Assembly (NCBI RefSeq): GCF_005048205.1
Contig: NZ_SUMF01000001.1
Span: 124,001 to 188,000, forward strand
Direction: 5' to 3'
From: Chitiniphilus eburneus
Lineage (GTDB): Bacteria; Pseudomonadota; Gammaproteobacteria; Burkholderiales; Chitinibacteraceae
DNA length: 64,000 bases
Positions 1 through 10,791 of the stretch are shown piece after piece. The notes beneath the pieces were generated by a model that saw nothing but the letters and a program-made list of their open reading frames with translations, made no database searches and was not told the origin of the DNA. The first letter of the stretch is position 1. Each line of letters opens with the position of its first letter. Position numbers and translations under genes: made by a program.

Positions 1-698
1 GCGTTGTCGATGATCGACGGCACCGTCTTGCCGCGCATGTTGGGCTTGCGGAAGTTTTCGCGAATCCGGTCGAACACCACGACCGATTCGTTCACCGAAT
101 AGCCCAGCACCGCCAGCACACCGGCCAGCACGGTCAGGGTGAACTCCCACTGGAAGAACGCAAAGCAGCCCAGGATGATCACCACGTCGTGCATGTTGGC
201 GATCACGGCCGATACGGCGAAGCGCCATTCAAAGCGGATCGCCAGATAGGCGATGATGCCCAGGCAGACCAGGAACAGCGCGGTCAGGCCATGGGTGACC
301 AGTTCCTCGCCCACCGACGGGCCGATGAACTCCACCTTGCGCAGCTCCACATCCGGGCGCTGCTGCTTCACCACCGTCATCACTTCGTTGGACAACTGCG
401 CGCTGGTCTTGGCCTTGATGTTAGGCAGGCGAACCATCACGTCGCGGGTGGTGCCCAGCGCCTGGATCTGCGATTCGCCGTACTTCAGTTGATCGACCGC
501 CGAACGAACCTGGTTGAGATCGGCCGGCTGCTGGTAACGCAGCTCGATAACCGTGCCACCGGTGAACTCGACGCCGAAGTTCAAGCCTTTGTAGGCCAGG
601 AAGAACACGGCAATGATGAACGTGATCAACGAAATCGCCGTGGTGAGCTTGCCATAGCTCATGAACGGGATGTCGTGCTTGATGCGGAAGAATTCCAT
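1..698 (-). CDS. secF: Protein translocase subunit SecF (C-terminal part outside the window)
   Basis: SecF is an inner-membrane subunit of the SecDF complex, which uses the proton gradient to help SecYEG pull proteins across the membrane. Only the N-terminal 232 codons are present because the gene runs off the left edge. The reading frame starts MEFFRIKHDIPFMSYGK, which matches the conserved cytoplasmic start of SecF, followed by the first membrane segment and the periplasmic P1-like region. The ATG at 698 lies 13 bases beyond the secD stop, so the two genes are surely co-transcribed. The family call is firm from this start and from the position directly after secD. Confidence 0.93.
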   Translation of the reverse strand, partial: MEFFRIKHDIPFMSYGKLTTAISLITFIIAVFFLAYKGLNFGVEFTGGTVIELRYQQPADLNQVRSAVDQLKYGESQIQALGTTRDVMVRLPNIKAKTSAQLSNEVMTVVKQQRPDVELRKVEFIGPSVGEELVTHGLTALFLVCLGIIAYLAIRFEWRFAVSAVIANMHDVVIILGCFAFFQWEFTLTVLAGVLAVLGYSVNESVVVFDRIRENFRKPNMRGKTVPSIIDN

Positions 699-711
699 CT
701 TCAGGCGCCCC

Positions 712-2577
712 TTAAGCTTGCTTTTCTTGCTGCGGCACCCACACCTGGCCGATCGACAGGCGACTCAGGCGACGGCGGTAACCGTAGATCAGGTTGACGA
801 TGCCGCGCGAGACGAACACCGCGCTGTACATCGACGTGAGAATCCCCAGGCAGTGCACCACGGCAAAACCGCGCACCGCGCCCGAACCGAAGATGAACAA
901 CGCGATACCGGCGATCAGGGTGGTGATATTCGAATCCAGGATGGTGGCCCAGGCGTGCCCGTAGCCGTTCTGGATCGCCGCCTGCGGCGACATGCCGTAG
1001 CGCAGCTCCTCGCGTATCCGCTCGTTCACCAGCACGTTCGAGTCGATGGCCATGCCCAGCGCCAGCGCAATGGCCGCGATACCCGGCAGCGTCAGCGTAA
1101 TGCCGATCGCCGACAACAGCGCCACCAGGAACAACAGGTTGGCGCCCAGCGCCAGCGTGGACACCACACCGAACAGGCGGTAGTACAGCATCATGAAGAT
1201 CGAGATCGCGATAAAGCCGTAGAGCGTGGAGTGGAAGCCCTTCTCGATGTTTTCCTTGCCCAGCGACGGGCCGATGGTACGTTCCTCGACGATATTCATC
1301 GGCGCGGCCAGCGAACCGGCGCGCACCAGCAGCGAGATGTCGTTGGCTTCCTGCACCGTCATGCCACCGCCTTCGATGACGAAGCTGCCACCCAGTTGCG
1401 CGTTGATGCGCGGCGCGGTGATGACCTGACCCTTGCCCTTCTCCACCAGCACGATCGCCATGCTCTTGCCGATGTTCTCGGCAGTGAGCGTGCGGAAGAT
1501 CGCGGCTCCGGTGGAATCCAGCCCCATGCTGATCACCGGGTTGTTGTTCTGGTCGTAGGACGGCTCGGCCTTGGTGATGTTGTCACCGGTAAGTTCCACT
1601 TCCTTCTTCAGCAGGACGGACTGGGTCATGCCGGCGCGCACGCCCGCCATCGGCACCAGTTCGTAACCCGCCGGCACATCGCCCGACAGCGCGGCCTGGA
1701 TGCGCGCCTGGTCGTCGTCGGCCATGCGTACTTCCAGCGTGGCGGTGCGGCCCAGGATATCCTTGGCCTTGGCGGTATCCTGCACGCCCGGCAACTGCAC
1801 CACGATGCGGCCTTCGCCCTGCTGCTGGATGATCGGCTCGGCCACGCCCAGTTCGTTCACCCGGTTGTGCAACGTAGTGATGTTCTGTGCGACAGCGTCG
1901 TTCTTCAGCTTGGTCTGCGCGGCGGGGGTGAAGCTCACCACCACGCGGTAATCGCCTTCCTTGTTGAACTGCTGGATGCTCAGGTCGGGCAGGATGCGCT
2001 GGATCGCGCCGGCGGCGGCGGTCAGCGTTGCCTCGTCGCGCAACTGCACGGTGACGCTGTCGCGATCGCGCGACACGCGGCCATAGCGGACCTTGCGTTC
2101 CTTCAACTCGCGGCGGATATCGCCCGCCACCTTTTCCAACTGCTTGTCGACGGCGGCCTTCATGTCCACTTCCAGCAGGAAGTGCACGCCACCGCGCAGG
2201 TCCAGGCCGAGGAACATCGGCTTGCCGCCGATGGCGGCCAGCCACCCCGGGGTCTGCGGCAGCAGGTTCAGCGCGACGATGTAATCCTCACCCAGCGCAC
2301 TCTGGATCAGATCCTTGGCCTTGAGCTGGGATTCGGCATCCTTGAAGCGCACCTTGAGGGTGTTGGCTTCGGGGAACACACCGTCGGGCTGGATGCCGGC
2401 GGCGTTCAGGGTATCGAGTGCCAGCTTGCGGGCATTGGCATCCACCTTGGCGGTGGAGTGCGCGCCGGAAATCTGGACTGCGGGGCTTTCGCCATACAGA
2501 TTGGGCAGGGCGTAGAGCAGGGCTGCGATCAGCGAGGCGGCGATCAGCAGGTATTTCCACAACGAATAGCGGTTCAT
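712..2577 (-). CDS. secD: Protein translocase subunit SecD
   Basis: SecD is the large partner of SecF in the inner membrane and drives late steps of Sec-dependent export. The 621-residue product has the usual length for SecD. It shows an N-terminal membrane anchor (about residues 8-28), a large periplasmic region with the conserved DLRGGVHFLLEVD motif near residue 125, and a C-terminal block of membrane segments containing the conserved GMAIDSNVLVNERIREE motif typical of RND-like SecDF proteins. It stands between yajC and secF, the classic order. The ATG at 2577 is followed directly by a hydrophobic anchor, which supports this start. Confidence 0.96.
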   Translation of the reverse strand: MNRYSLWKYLLIAASLIAALLYALPNLYGESPAVQISGAHSTAKVDANARKLALDTLNAAGIQPDGVFPEANTLKVRFKDAESQLKAKDLIQSALGEDYIVALNLLPQTPGWLAAIGGKPMFLGLDLRGGVHFLLEVDMKAAVDKQLEKVAGDIRRELKERKVRYGRVSRDRDSVTVQLRDEATLTAAAGAIQRILPDLSIQQFNKEGDYRVVVSFTPAAQTKLKNDAVAQNITTLHNRVNELGVAEPIIQQQGEGRIVVQLPGVQDTAKAKDILGRTATLEVRMADDDQARIQAALSGDVPAGYELVPMAGVRAGMTQSVLLKKEVELTGDNITKAEPSYDQNNNPVISMGLDSTGAAIFRTLTAENIGKSMAIVLVEKGKGQVITAPRINAQLGGSFVIEGGGMTVQEANDISLLVRAGSLAAPMNIVEERTIGPSLGKENIEKGFHSTLYGFIAISIFMMLYYRLFGVVSTLALGANLLFLVALLSAIGITLTLPGIAAIALALGMAIDSNVLVNERIREELRYGMSPQAAIQNGYGHAWATILDSNITTLIAGIALFIFGSGAVRGFAVVHCLGILTSMYSAVFVSRGIVNLIYGYRRRLSRLSIGQVWVPQQEKQA

Positions 2578-2622
2578 GGCGGCGGTCCACGAAACAAAGG
2601 CGGCAAAGCCGCCTTCATTTCT

Positions 2623-2952
2623 TTACTTGTTGTTCTTGATGGTGCCTTTTTCCAGGCGTTGGGCGACAGCGGAGCGCTGCACGACGATTTCCATGCCCTC
2701 GGCCACTTCCAGCGTCAGGTACAGATCGCCGGCCTTGGCGATCTTGCCGAGCAGGCCGCCGCTGGTGATCACTTCGTCGCCCTTCTGCAATGCCTTCAGC
2801 ATCGCGGCCTGTTCCTTGGCGCGCTTTTGCTGCGGACGGATCAACAGGAACCAGAACAGCACGAAGATCACGATCATCGGCAGGAAAGACGTCAGGCTTT
2901 CCAGGGCGGAGGGCGCGGCGGCCGGAGCGGCGTAGGCGGGGGCGATGAACAT
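2623..2952 (-). CDS. yajC: Sec translocon accessory protein YajC
   Basis: YajC is a small single-span inner-membrane protein that co-purifies with SecDF-YidC. The 109-residue product has an Ala/Pro-rich start, one membrane segment (about residues 22-42, ending FWFLLIRPQQKR), and the conserved cytoplasmic part with LQKGDEVITSGGLLGKI. It begins the yajC-secD-secF operon; secD follows after 45 bases. A good sigma70-like promoter lies upstream at 2996-3025. Confidence 0.95.
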   Translation of the reverse strand: MFIAPAYAAPAAAPSALESLTSFLPMIVIFVLFWFLLIRPQQKRAKEQAAMLKALQKGDEVITSGGLLGKIAKAGDLYLTLEVAEGMEIVVQRSAVAQRLEKGTIKNNK

Positions 2953-2995
2953 TAGGAGTACCTTTAATTAGACATCTGTCGAAACAAAGCGGGAC

Positions 2996-3025
2996 ATTCT
3001 AGCCCGCACACTGAGCGAAATCCAA
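2996..3025 (-). promoter_or_regulatory. Predicted sigma70 promoter of yajC-secD-secF
   Basis: Read on the minus strand, TTGGAT (3025-3020) and TAGAAT (3001-2996) are separated by 18 bases and lie 44 bases before the yajC start. The -10 sits in the loop of a small GCGGG/CCCGC hairpin followed by TTTGTTT, which could also act as a weak terminator for upstream tgt. The call rests on hexamer match and position only. Confidence 0.5.
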
Positions 3026-3120
3026 CCCGCAAGCAGCGACCGTCGAGCCCGCAGAAGGTTCCTGCCGACTCAGGACAGCGGCATGAAAACCGTCCGTATC
3101 CCGAAAGCGGCTGTCCATCG

Positions 3121-5020
<1,900 letters not shown>

Positions 5021-5069
5021 CCCGGCCGACGCGCCGGCCGCGCACCACGCGCGACCGGCCGACGCCATC

Positions 5070-5567
5070 TCAATGCCCGGCGTGGGCGGCCGCCATTGGC
5101 ATCGCGCCCAGCACGCTCGGATCGAGCATACCGAACACCATCGCCACGTGCGCCACCACCAGGAACAACGCCACCAGCGACGCATGGATCGCCATCCGCC
5201 GCTGGACATCCGCGCGCCGGCAGATCCAGTTCAGGTCCAGCAATGCCAGCCCGCCCAGCGGGATCACGCCACTGAGATAGAAGCCGACCGCGATCCAGTC
5301 CGCCGGGCCGCGCCACAATCCCTGCTGCGTCAGCGGCACCACTGCATTGAGCATCAGATAGATAAAGACGCCAGTGAAATAGATGCCGGCGGCAATGCTG
5401 GCGGCCCGGTTGATCCGGCGCAGCGCGCCGTCGTAAGCCCGGCCGAGCAGGATGAACAGTTCGGTGATGGCCACGGTTTCGGCCAGGATCACCGGCACGG
5501 CCATGAACAGGATCAGATTCCACGGCTGGTTATCGGCCAGCAGCGCCATGTAATGGGTCATGTACAT
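5070..5567 (-). CDS. Small four-helix membrane protein, DUF6803-like
   Basis: The 165-residue product has about four membrane segments and begins MYMTHYMALLADNQPWN. From memory it resembles the DUF6803 family of permease-like proteins of unknown function; that match is not proven here. A good Shine-Dalgarno sequence (GAGAGG, 8 bases before the ATG) fixes the start. The C-terminus is rich in Met and His (PMAAAHAGH), and the gene lies downstream of a small exported Cys/His-rich protein on the same strand, so a metal-related role is possible but speculative. It converges on the CAP-domain gene; only 49 bases separate the stops. Confidence 0.65.
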   Translation of the reverse strand: MYMTHYMALLADNQPWNLILFMAVPVILAETVAITELFILLGRAYDGALRRINRAASIAAGIYFTGVFIYLMLNAVVPLTQQGLWRGPADWIAVGFYLSGVIPLGGLALLDLNWICRRADVQRRMAIHASLVALFLVVAHVAMVFGMLDPSVLGAMPMAAAHAGH

Positions 5568-5655
5568 CGAAGCAACCTCTCGCAATGATCGATAGCGCGC
5601 GCGACGCGCACGCAGGATGCGGTGCCAGGGGCACCGTCGGGGCAAAGCACGACGA

Positions 5656-5970
5656 TCAGGCGAGGGTTCGGGGTGGCGGGGTCGGGGGTGCCTGTGGCAC
5701 GCCGGAACACAAGGACGGCGCGTGGGGATGGCGCACCGGCAGACCTTCCAGTCGAGGCGGCGCAAGGAAGATCGCGACGGCATGACCGGCCGCGATGCAG
5801 CAGGCAAGCGCCACCGGGCAAGGCGCCGACTTGGCGGGCGCGTGGTGCGCCGGGGCTTGCCGGGAAATCTGCGCTGGGTGGCACGGCTCCGGCGCGCGCG
5901 TACTCATGCCTGCCAGCAAGGGCGTGGCGGCGAACCACAACAGGCAGAACATGAGCCAACGCGCGCGCAT
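5656..5970 (-). CDS. Small exported Cys/His-rich protein of unknown function
   Basis: I do not recognise this 104-residue protein. It begins with a clear signal peptide (MRARWLMFCLLWFAATPLLAG), followed by a short region with CHPAQ, several His, and APCPVALACC, and a Pro-rich tail. This layout resembles small periplasmic proteins found near copper genes, but no diagnostic motif is present. It is 88 bases upstream of the membrane-protein gene on the same strand and probably co-transcribed with it. No strong ribosome binding site is visible; a TTG nine bases upstream is an alternative start. Confidence 0.5.
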   Translation of the reverse strand: MRARWLMFCLLWFAATPLLAGMSTRAPEPCHPAQISRQAPAHHAPAKSAPCPVALACCIAAGHAVAIFLAPPRLEGLPVRHPHAPSLCSGVPQAPPTPPPRTLA

Positions 5971-6075
5971 GACGGGCAACCGGGGCGGGAATACACGGGA
6001 TTGTGTATCGCCCAGGCGCGGCGCACGGAAGAATCCGGCACCGGTTTGATCCAGTGCAAACCGATAGTTATCTGA

Positions 6076-7095
6076 TTACCCGGCGCGTTCCAGCAACATG
6101 GCGTCGCCGTAGCTGAAGAAGCGGTACTCGCGCGCCACCGCTTCCGCGTAGGCTGCGCGCATCGCATCCAGCCCGATGAAGGCCGATACCAGCATCAGCA
6201 GCGTCGACTTGGGCAGATGAAAATTGGTAATCAGCCGATCGACCACGCGAAAGCGATAGCCCGGCGTGATGAAGATATCGGTATCGCCTTCCGGCTGCCC
6301 CAGCAGCACCTCCTGCGACGCTGCCTCCAGCGCTCGCAGGCTGGTGGTGCCCACCGCGATCACCCGCCCGCCGCTGGCCTTGGCCGCGCGGATCGCCTCA
6401 ATGGTGGCAGCCGGGATGCTATAGCGCTCATGGTGCATCACGTGTTGGGCGATATCGTCCACCCGCACCGGCTGGAACGTGCCGGCACCGACGTGCAGGG
6501 TGAGGAAATGCGTCTGCACGCCCAGCGCACGGATTTCGTCCAGCAAGGCCTCGGTAAAGTGCAAGCCGGCAGTGGGCGCGGCCACCGCGCCCGGATCACG
6601 TGCATAGACAGTCTGGTAGCGCCTGGCGTCCTCGTCGTCGGGGGTGTGGGTGATATAGGGCGGCAATGGCAGCCGGCCCGCCTCCTCCAGGCGCTCCAGC
6701 ACGGAGCGCTCGCCCAGGAAACGCAGCAGGAACAGATCGCCCTGCCGCTCCACCATTTCGGCCTCGAAACCGTCGAACACCAGCCGCGTGCCCGGCTTGG
6801 GCGCCTTGGAGGCACGCACGTGCGCCAGGGCATTCCGGGTATCGAGCACCCGCTCGACCAGTACCTCGATGGCACCGCCGCTGGCCTTGTGACCGAACAA
6901 CCGCGCCTTGATCACCTTGGTGTCGTTGAAGACCAGGACATCGCCCGCGCGCAGCAGACCGGGCAACTCCCGGAACCAGCCATGGGCAGCGCCCGTGGCG
7001 GCCACATGCATCAATCGGCTGGCGCCGCGCTCGGCTGGCGGGAACTGCGCGATCAGGTGCTCGGGCAGAAAGTAGTCAAAATCGCTGATTTGCAT
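6076..7095 (-). CDS. queA: S-adenosylmethionine:tRNA ribosyltransferase-isomerase
   Basis: QueA transfers and isomerises the ribosyl part of SAM onto preQ1-34 in tRNA to form epoxyqueuosine, the step after Tgt. The 339-residue product from [19 protein letters not shown] has normal length. Visible conserved blocks are [17 protein letters not shown], the substrate region [23 protein letters not shown] and the C-terminal [19 protein letters not shown]. The frame continues upstream to 7362, but that part overlaps the divergent aroQ promoter region and is not family-like. It shares a 220-base divergent intergenic region with aroQ. Confidence 0.96.
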   Translation of the reverse strand: MQISDFDYFLPEHLIAQFPPAERGASRLMHVAATGAAHGWFRELPGLLRAGDVLVFNDTKVIKARLFGHKASGGAIEVLVERVLDTRNALAHVRASKAPKPGTRLVFDGFEAEMVERQGDLFLLRFLGERSVLERLEEAGRLPLPPYITHTPDDEDARRYQTVYARDPGAVAAPTAGLHFTEALLDEIRALGVQTHFLTLHVGAGTFQPVRVDDIAQHVMHHERYSIPAATIEAIRAAKASGGRVIAVGTTSLRALEAASQEVLLGQPEGDTDIFITPGYRFRVVDRLITNFHLPKSTLLMLVSAFIGLDAMRAAYAEAVAREYRFFSYGDAMLLERAG

Positions 7096-7315
7096 CGAAA
7101 TCCGTAGGCGTAGGGGAGCAAAGCCCCGTAGGAAAACTACAAGAGTATACCTGCGTCGTGCGTTCCGAGCCCGCGCGCGTATTGGAGCGGCAACAATTTC
7201 AAACGAGCGTTTTGGCGTAAAAATGCCGTGAATTTCGTCGAATTTGCTGGACAAGCGTTTTTCGGCTCGGCAAACTCCGCCCCATCTCAGGAGTAAGAAA
7301 CGAACGGGGTTGCAG

Positions 7316-7783
7316 ATGCCAAAGGTCCGCAAGGTACTCGTGCTGCACGGCCCGAATCTCAACCTGCTCGGCGTGCGCGAACCGCAGCACTATGGAGCCG
7401 AGACACTCTCCACGATCAACGCCCGACTGGTCGACATCGGCCAGCAACGCGGTGCAACGGTCGAAGTCTTCCAGTCCAACCGTGAATACGAGCTGATCGA
7501 GCGCATCCATGCGACGGTCGCGGACGGTACCGACTTCATCGTGATCAATCCAGCCGCCTTCACCCACACCAGCGTTGCCCTGCGCGATGCGATCTCGGGG
7601 GTGAAGAAGCCGTTCGTGGAAGTGCATCTCTCCAACGTGCATGCGCGTGAAGCGTTCCGTCATCATTCGTTTTTCTCCGATCTTGCCGTGGGAGTCATCT
7701 GCGGGCTGGGTGCCAAGGGGTATGAATACGCACTTGCCCACGCTCTCGACTACTCCGTTCCAGAAGCGCCGCAACAGGCGTAA
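7316..7783 (+). CDS. aroQ: Type II 3-dehydroquinate dehydratase
   Basis: AroQ converts 3-dehydroquinate to 3-dehydroshikimate in the shikimate pathway. The 155-residue product from [19 protein letters not shown] has normal length and keeps the active-site loop GVREPQHYG with the catalytic Tyr, the [15 protein letters not shown] block and the catalytic His in [16 protein letters not shown]. It starts a run aroQ-accB-accC that is common in beta- and gammaproteobacteria; accB follows after 30 bases. An upstream in-frame extension of 24 codons exists but lacks family similarity. Confidence 0.96.
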   Translation: MPKVRKVLVLHGPNLNLLGVREPQHYGAETLSTINARLVDIGQQRGATVEVFQSNREYELIERIHATVADGTDFIVINPAAFTHTSVALRDAISGVKKPFVEVHLSNVHAREAFRHHSFFSDLAVGVICGLGAKGYEYALAHALDYSVPEAPQQA

Positions 7784-7813
7784 CCGCACAACGTATCAAG
7801 GAAGGGTTGCCGC

Positions 7814-8269
7814 ATGGATTTGCGCAAACTGAAGAAACTGATCGACCTGGTAGAGGAATCCGGCATTGCCGAACTCGAAGTGACCGAGGGCGAGGAAAAG
7901 GTTCGGATCACCCGCGTCACCCAGCACGCCCAGCCGATCTACGCCCAAGCACCGATGCAGGTCGCCGTGCCCAACGCCGCCGCACCGGTGGCCCCGGTGG
8001 CCGACGCCGCGCCGGCCGGCAATGGCCTGCCCGAAGGTTTCGTCGTCAAATCGCCGATGGTCGGCACCTTCTATCGCGCCGCCAGCCCCGGCGCCAAGAA
8101 CTTCATCGAAGTGGGCCAGTCGGTGAATGTCGGCGAAACGCTGTGCATCATCGAAGCCATGAAGCTGCTGAACGAAATCGAAGCCGAGCAGTCGGGGACG
8201 ATCAAGGCAATCCTGGTCGAGAACGGCCAGCCCGTGGAATATGGCGAACCGCTGTTCGTGATCGGGTAA
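7814..8269 (+). CDS. accB: Biotin carboxyl carrier protein of acetyl-CoA carboxylase
   Basis: AccB carries the biotin that AccC carboxylates and AccA/AccD use to make malonyl-CoA for fatty-acid synthesis. The 151-residue product starts [20 protein letters not shown], has an Ala/Pro-rich linker (about residues 38-75) and a C-terminal biotinyl domain with [15 protein letters not shown]; Lys117 in EAMKL is the biotinylation site. A strong ribosome binding site (AAGGAAGGG) precedes the ATG. It is in an operon with aroQ upstream and accC downstream. Confidence 0.97.
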   Translation: MDLRKLKKLIDLVEESGIAELEVTEGEEKVRITRVTQHAQPIYAQAPMQVAVPNAAAPVAPVADAAPAGNGLPEGFVVKSPMVGTFYRAASPGAKNFIEVGQSVNVGETLCIIEAMKLLNEIEAEQSGTIKAILVENGQPVEYGEPLFVIG

Positions 8270-8345
8270 GGATCTGTGAGGTGTGAGGAACGAGCGTGGC
8301 CTCGCCCGCTCTTCCGCAACCTTCACTCCCCACGGAGTTAAAGAC

Positions 8346-9713
8346 ATGTTTGAGAAGATCCTGATCGCCAATCGTGGCGAGATCGCCTTGCGGGTTCTGC
8401 GCGCCTGCCGGGAAATGGGCATCAAGACCGTGGTCGTCCATTCCGAGATCGATCGCGAAGCCAAGTACGTCAAGCTGGCGGACGAATCGGTCTGCATCGG
8501 CCCGAACCCCTCTCCGCAAAGCTACCTGAACATGGCGGCGCTGATCTCCGCCGCAGAAGTCACCAACGCCAATGCCATCCATCCCGGCTATGGCTTTCTC
8601 TCCGAAAACGCCGACTTCGCGCAACGCGTCGAGGAATCCGGCTTCGCCTTCATCGGCCCCACGCCTGAATCGATCCGCCTGATGGGCGACAAGGTCAGCG
8701 CCAAGGATGCGATGAAAAAAGCTGGCGTACCGTGCGTGCCCGGCTCCGATGGCGCCCTGCCGGACGACCCCAAGGAAATCCTCGCCATCGGCAAGCGCGT
8801 CGGCTATCCCGTGATCATCAAGGCGGCGGGCGGTGGCGGCGGACGCGGCATGCGCGTGGTGCACAACGAAGAAGAACTGCTGCGCTCGGTGGAAATGACC
8901 AAGGCCGAGGCGCAATCGGCATTTGGCAACCCGGTGGTCTACATGGAGAAATTCCTCCAGACCCCGCGCCACGTGGAAATCCAGGTGCTCGCCGACACCC
9001 ACGGCAACGCCATCTCCCTGGGCGAGCGTGATTGCTCGATGCAACGCCGCCATCAGAAAGTGATCGAAGAAGCACCGGCTCCCGGCATCACCGAGGCCCA
9101 GCGCAAGAAAGTGGGCGAAGCCTGCGCCAAGGCCTGCCGCCAGATCGGCTATCGCGGCGCCGGCACGTTCGAGTTCCTGTACGAGAACGGCGAGTTCTAC
9201 TTCATCGAGATGAACACCCGCGTGCAGGTGGAGCATCCGGTCACCGAACTGATCACCGGCGTGGACATCGTGCAGGAGCAGATCCGCGTTGCCGCCGGCC
9301 TGCCGCTCGCGTATGCACAAAAGGACATCAAGCTGCGCGGCCATGCCATCGAATGCCGGATCAACGCCGAGGACCCGCTCAAGTTCGTACCGAGCCCCGG
9401 CCGCATCACCACCTACCACACCCCGGGCGGCCCCGGCGTTCGCGTCGATTCGCATGTCTACCAGGGCTATTTCGTCCCGCCCAACTACGACAGCATGATC
9501 GGCAAGATCATTACCTACGGCTTCACCCGCGAACAGGCCATCGCCCGCATGCGCATCGCGCTGTCGGAAATGGTGGTGCAGGGCATCCACACCAATATCC
9601 CGCTGCACCAGCAGTTGTTGCTCGACGCCGAGTTCCTCAAGGGCGGCACCAGCATCCACTATCTGGAACACAAGATGCCGGATATTCGTGTGGCGTTGGA
9701 AAGCTCGCACTAA
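8346..9713 (+). CDS. accC: Biotin carboxylase subunit of acetyl-CoA carboxylase
   Basis: AccC carboxylates the biotin of AccB with bicarbonate and ATP. The 455-residue product has normal length and starts [17 protein letters not shown]. It shows the ATP-grasp glycine loop [14 protein letters not shown], the substrate-binding [18 protein letters not shown] and the active-site region [16 protein letters not shown]. The gene sits 76 bases after accB, and an intrinsic terminator lies just downstream, marking the end of aroQ-accB-accC. Confidence 0.97.
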   Translation: MFEKILIANRGEIALRVLRACREMGIKTVVVHSEIDREAKYVKLADESVCIGPNPSPQSYLNMAALISAAEVTNANAIHPGYGFLSENADFAQRVEESGFAFIGPTPESIRLMGDKVSAKDAMKKAGVPCVPGSDGALPDDPKEILAIGKRVGYPVIIKAAGGGGGRGMRVVHNEEELLRSVEMTKAEAQSAFGNPVVYMEKFLQTPRHVEIQVLADTHGNAISLGERDCSMQRRHQKVIEEAPAPGITEAQRKKVGEACAKACRQIGYRGAGTFEFLYENGEFYFIEMNTRVQVEHPVTELITGVDIVQEQIRVAAGLPLAYAQKDIKLRGHAIECRINAEDPLKFVPSPGRITTYHTPGGPGVRVDSHVYQGYFVPPNYDSMIGKIITYGFTREQAIARMRIALSEMVVQGIHTNIPLHQQLLLDAEFLKGGTSIHYLEHKMPDIRVALESSH

Positions 9714-9729
9714 AACGGATGAATGCCGG

Positions 9730-9757
9730 AAAAAACGGGGTGAAAGCCCCGTTTTTT
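9730..9757 (+). terminator. Intrinsic terminator after accC
   Basis: AAAAAACGGGG and CCCCGTTTTTT form an 11-pair stem around a six-base loop (TGAAAG), with the T-run as its right arm. It is 17 bases beyond the accC stop and 33 bases before prmA, so prmA may need its own promoter or rely on read-through. The A-run makes it work on either strand. Confidence 0.85.
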
Positions 9758-9789
9758 CATGATGTCCCACCTGCCTGACCGAGATTGCC

Positions 9790-10680
9790 ATGCCCTGGAC
9801 CGAACTACGCATCACCACTGATTCCAAACACGCGGAGGCCCTGTCGGATGCGCTGTTCGACCTGGGCGCGCTGTCGGTGTCCATCGAGGACGCGGCGGCC
9901 GGTACCGCCGAGGAAAAGCCCATCTTCGGCGAGCCGGGCGAGCCGGTGGACCAGATGTGGGATCGTAGCATCGTGGTCGTGCACCTGGCCGACGACATGG
10001 ATGCCGCGCTGACCGTGACGGCAGCGGCCAATGCAGCCGGTATCGCCGCACCGGCCTTCGAGACGGTGACCGTCGAGGAACAGGACTGGGTGCGGCTGAC
10101 ACAGGCGCAATTCGAGCCGATCCCCATTTCCGAGCGGCTGTGGATCACGCCGACCTGGCACGAGGCACCGGACCCGGAGGCGATCAATATCGCGCTCGAT
10201 CCGGGTCTGGCTTTCGGCACCGGCAGCCATCCGACCACGCGGCTGTGCCTGCAATGGCTGGATCGCAATATCCAGCCCGGCGAAACCGTGCTCGACTACG
10301 GCTGCGGTTCCGGCATCCTGGCGATCGCGGCGCGCAAGGTCGGCGCCGGCATCACCCACGGGGTCGACATCGACCCGCAGGCCATGGTTGCCAGCCGGCA
10401 GAATGCCGAGCAGAACGCGGTGGAGATCGCCTTCTTCCTGCCCGACGATGCCCCCGAAGGCGAGTACGACGTGGTGGTCGCGAACATCCTGACCAACCCG
10501 CTCAAGGCGCTGGCGCCGATGCTGGCATCGCGGGTGCGCACGGGTGGACGGATCGCGTTGTCGGGCATCCTGGCTGAACAGGCAGAGGAAATCCGCGAGA
10601 TCTACGGTGCCTGGTTCGACTTCGCGCCCGCAGCGGCCGAAGACGGCTGGGTGTGCCTGTCCGGCCGCAAGCACGGCTGA
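9790..10680 (+). CDS. prmA: Ribosomal protein L11 methyltransferase
   Basis: PrmA trimethylates ribosomal protein L11 at several amino groups using SAM. The 296-residue product has normal length: an N-terminal L11-recognition domain beginning MPWTELRITTDSKHAEALSD and a C-terminal methyltransferase domain with the motif LDPGLAFGTGSHPTTRLCLQ and SAM motif I VLDYGCGSGILAIAA. It follows accC beyond a terminator, an order common in this lineage. Confidence 0.96.
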   Translation: MPWTELRITTDSKHAEALSDALFDLGALSVSIEDAAAGTAEEKPIFGEPGEPVDQMWDRSIVVVHLADDMDAALTVTAAANAAGIAAPAFETVTVEEQDWVRLTQAQFEPIPISERLWITPTWHEAPDPEAINIALDPGLAFGTGSHPTTRLCLQWLDRNIQPGETVLDYGCGSGILAIAARKVGAGITHGVDIDPQAMVASRQNAEQNAVEIAFFLPDDAPEGEYDVVVANILTNPLKALAPMLASRVRTGGRIALSGILAEQAEEIREIYGAWFDFAPAAAEDGWVCLSGRKHG

Positions 10681-10755
10681 TCCACCGCGCATCGGGCCCC
10701 TGCGGCGGCATGGCCTGCCCCGCGTGGCGCCGGTGCCGCTTTGCGCGCGAGTGCA

Positions 10756-10783
10756 TTGCGCTTCCCGCGTGGACCGCTACAAT
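10756..10783 (+). promoter_or_regulatory. Predicted promoter of the zinc-ribbon membrane protein gene
   Basis: TTGCGC (10756-10761) and TACAAT (10778-10783) are 16 bases apart. The expected transcription start, about 7 bases after the -10, falls within two or three bases of the ATG at 10792, and no ribosome binding site lies before that ATG, so the message could be almost leaderless. Confidence 0.5.
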
Positions 10784-10791
10784 CGACCCCC

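Noticed and set aside
661-2955. Very long plus-strand open frame opposite secD and yajC
   Set aside because: Product is His/Gln/Arg-rich without family motifs; it is a shadow of secD caused by high GC. The same applies to long frames opposite the kinase (20710-23268), gpmI-envC (47699-50344), accC (8202-10268) and argS (60737-62305).
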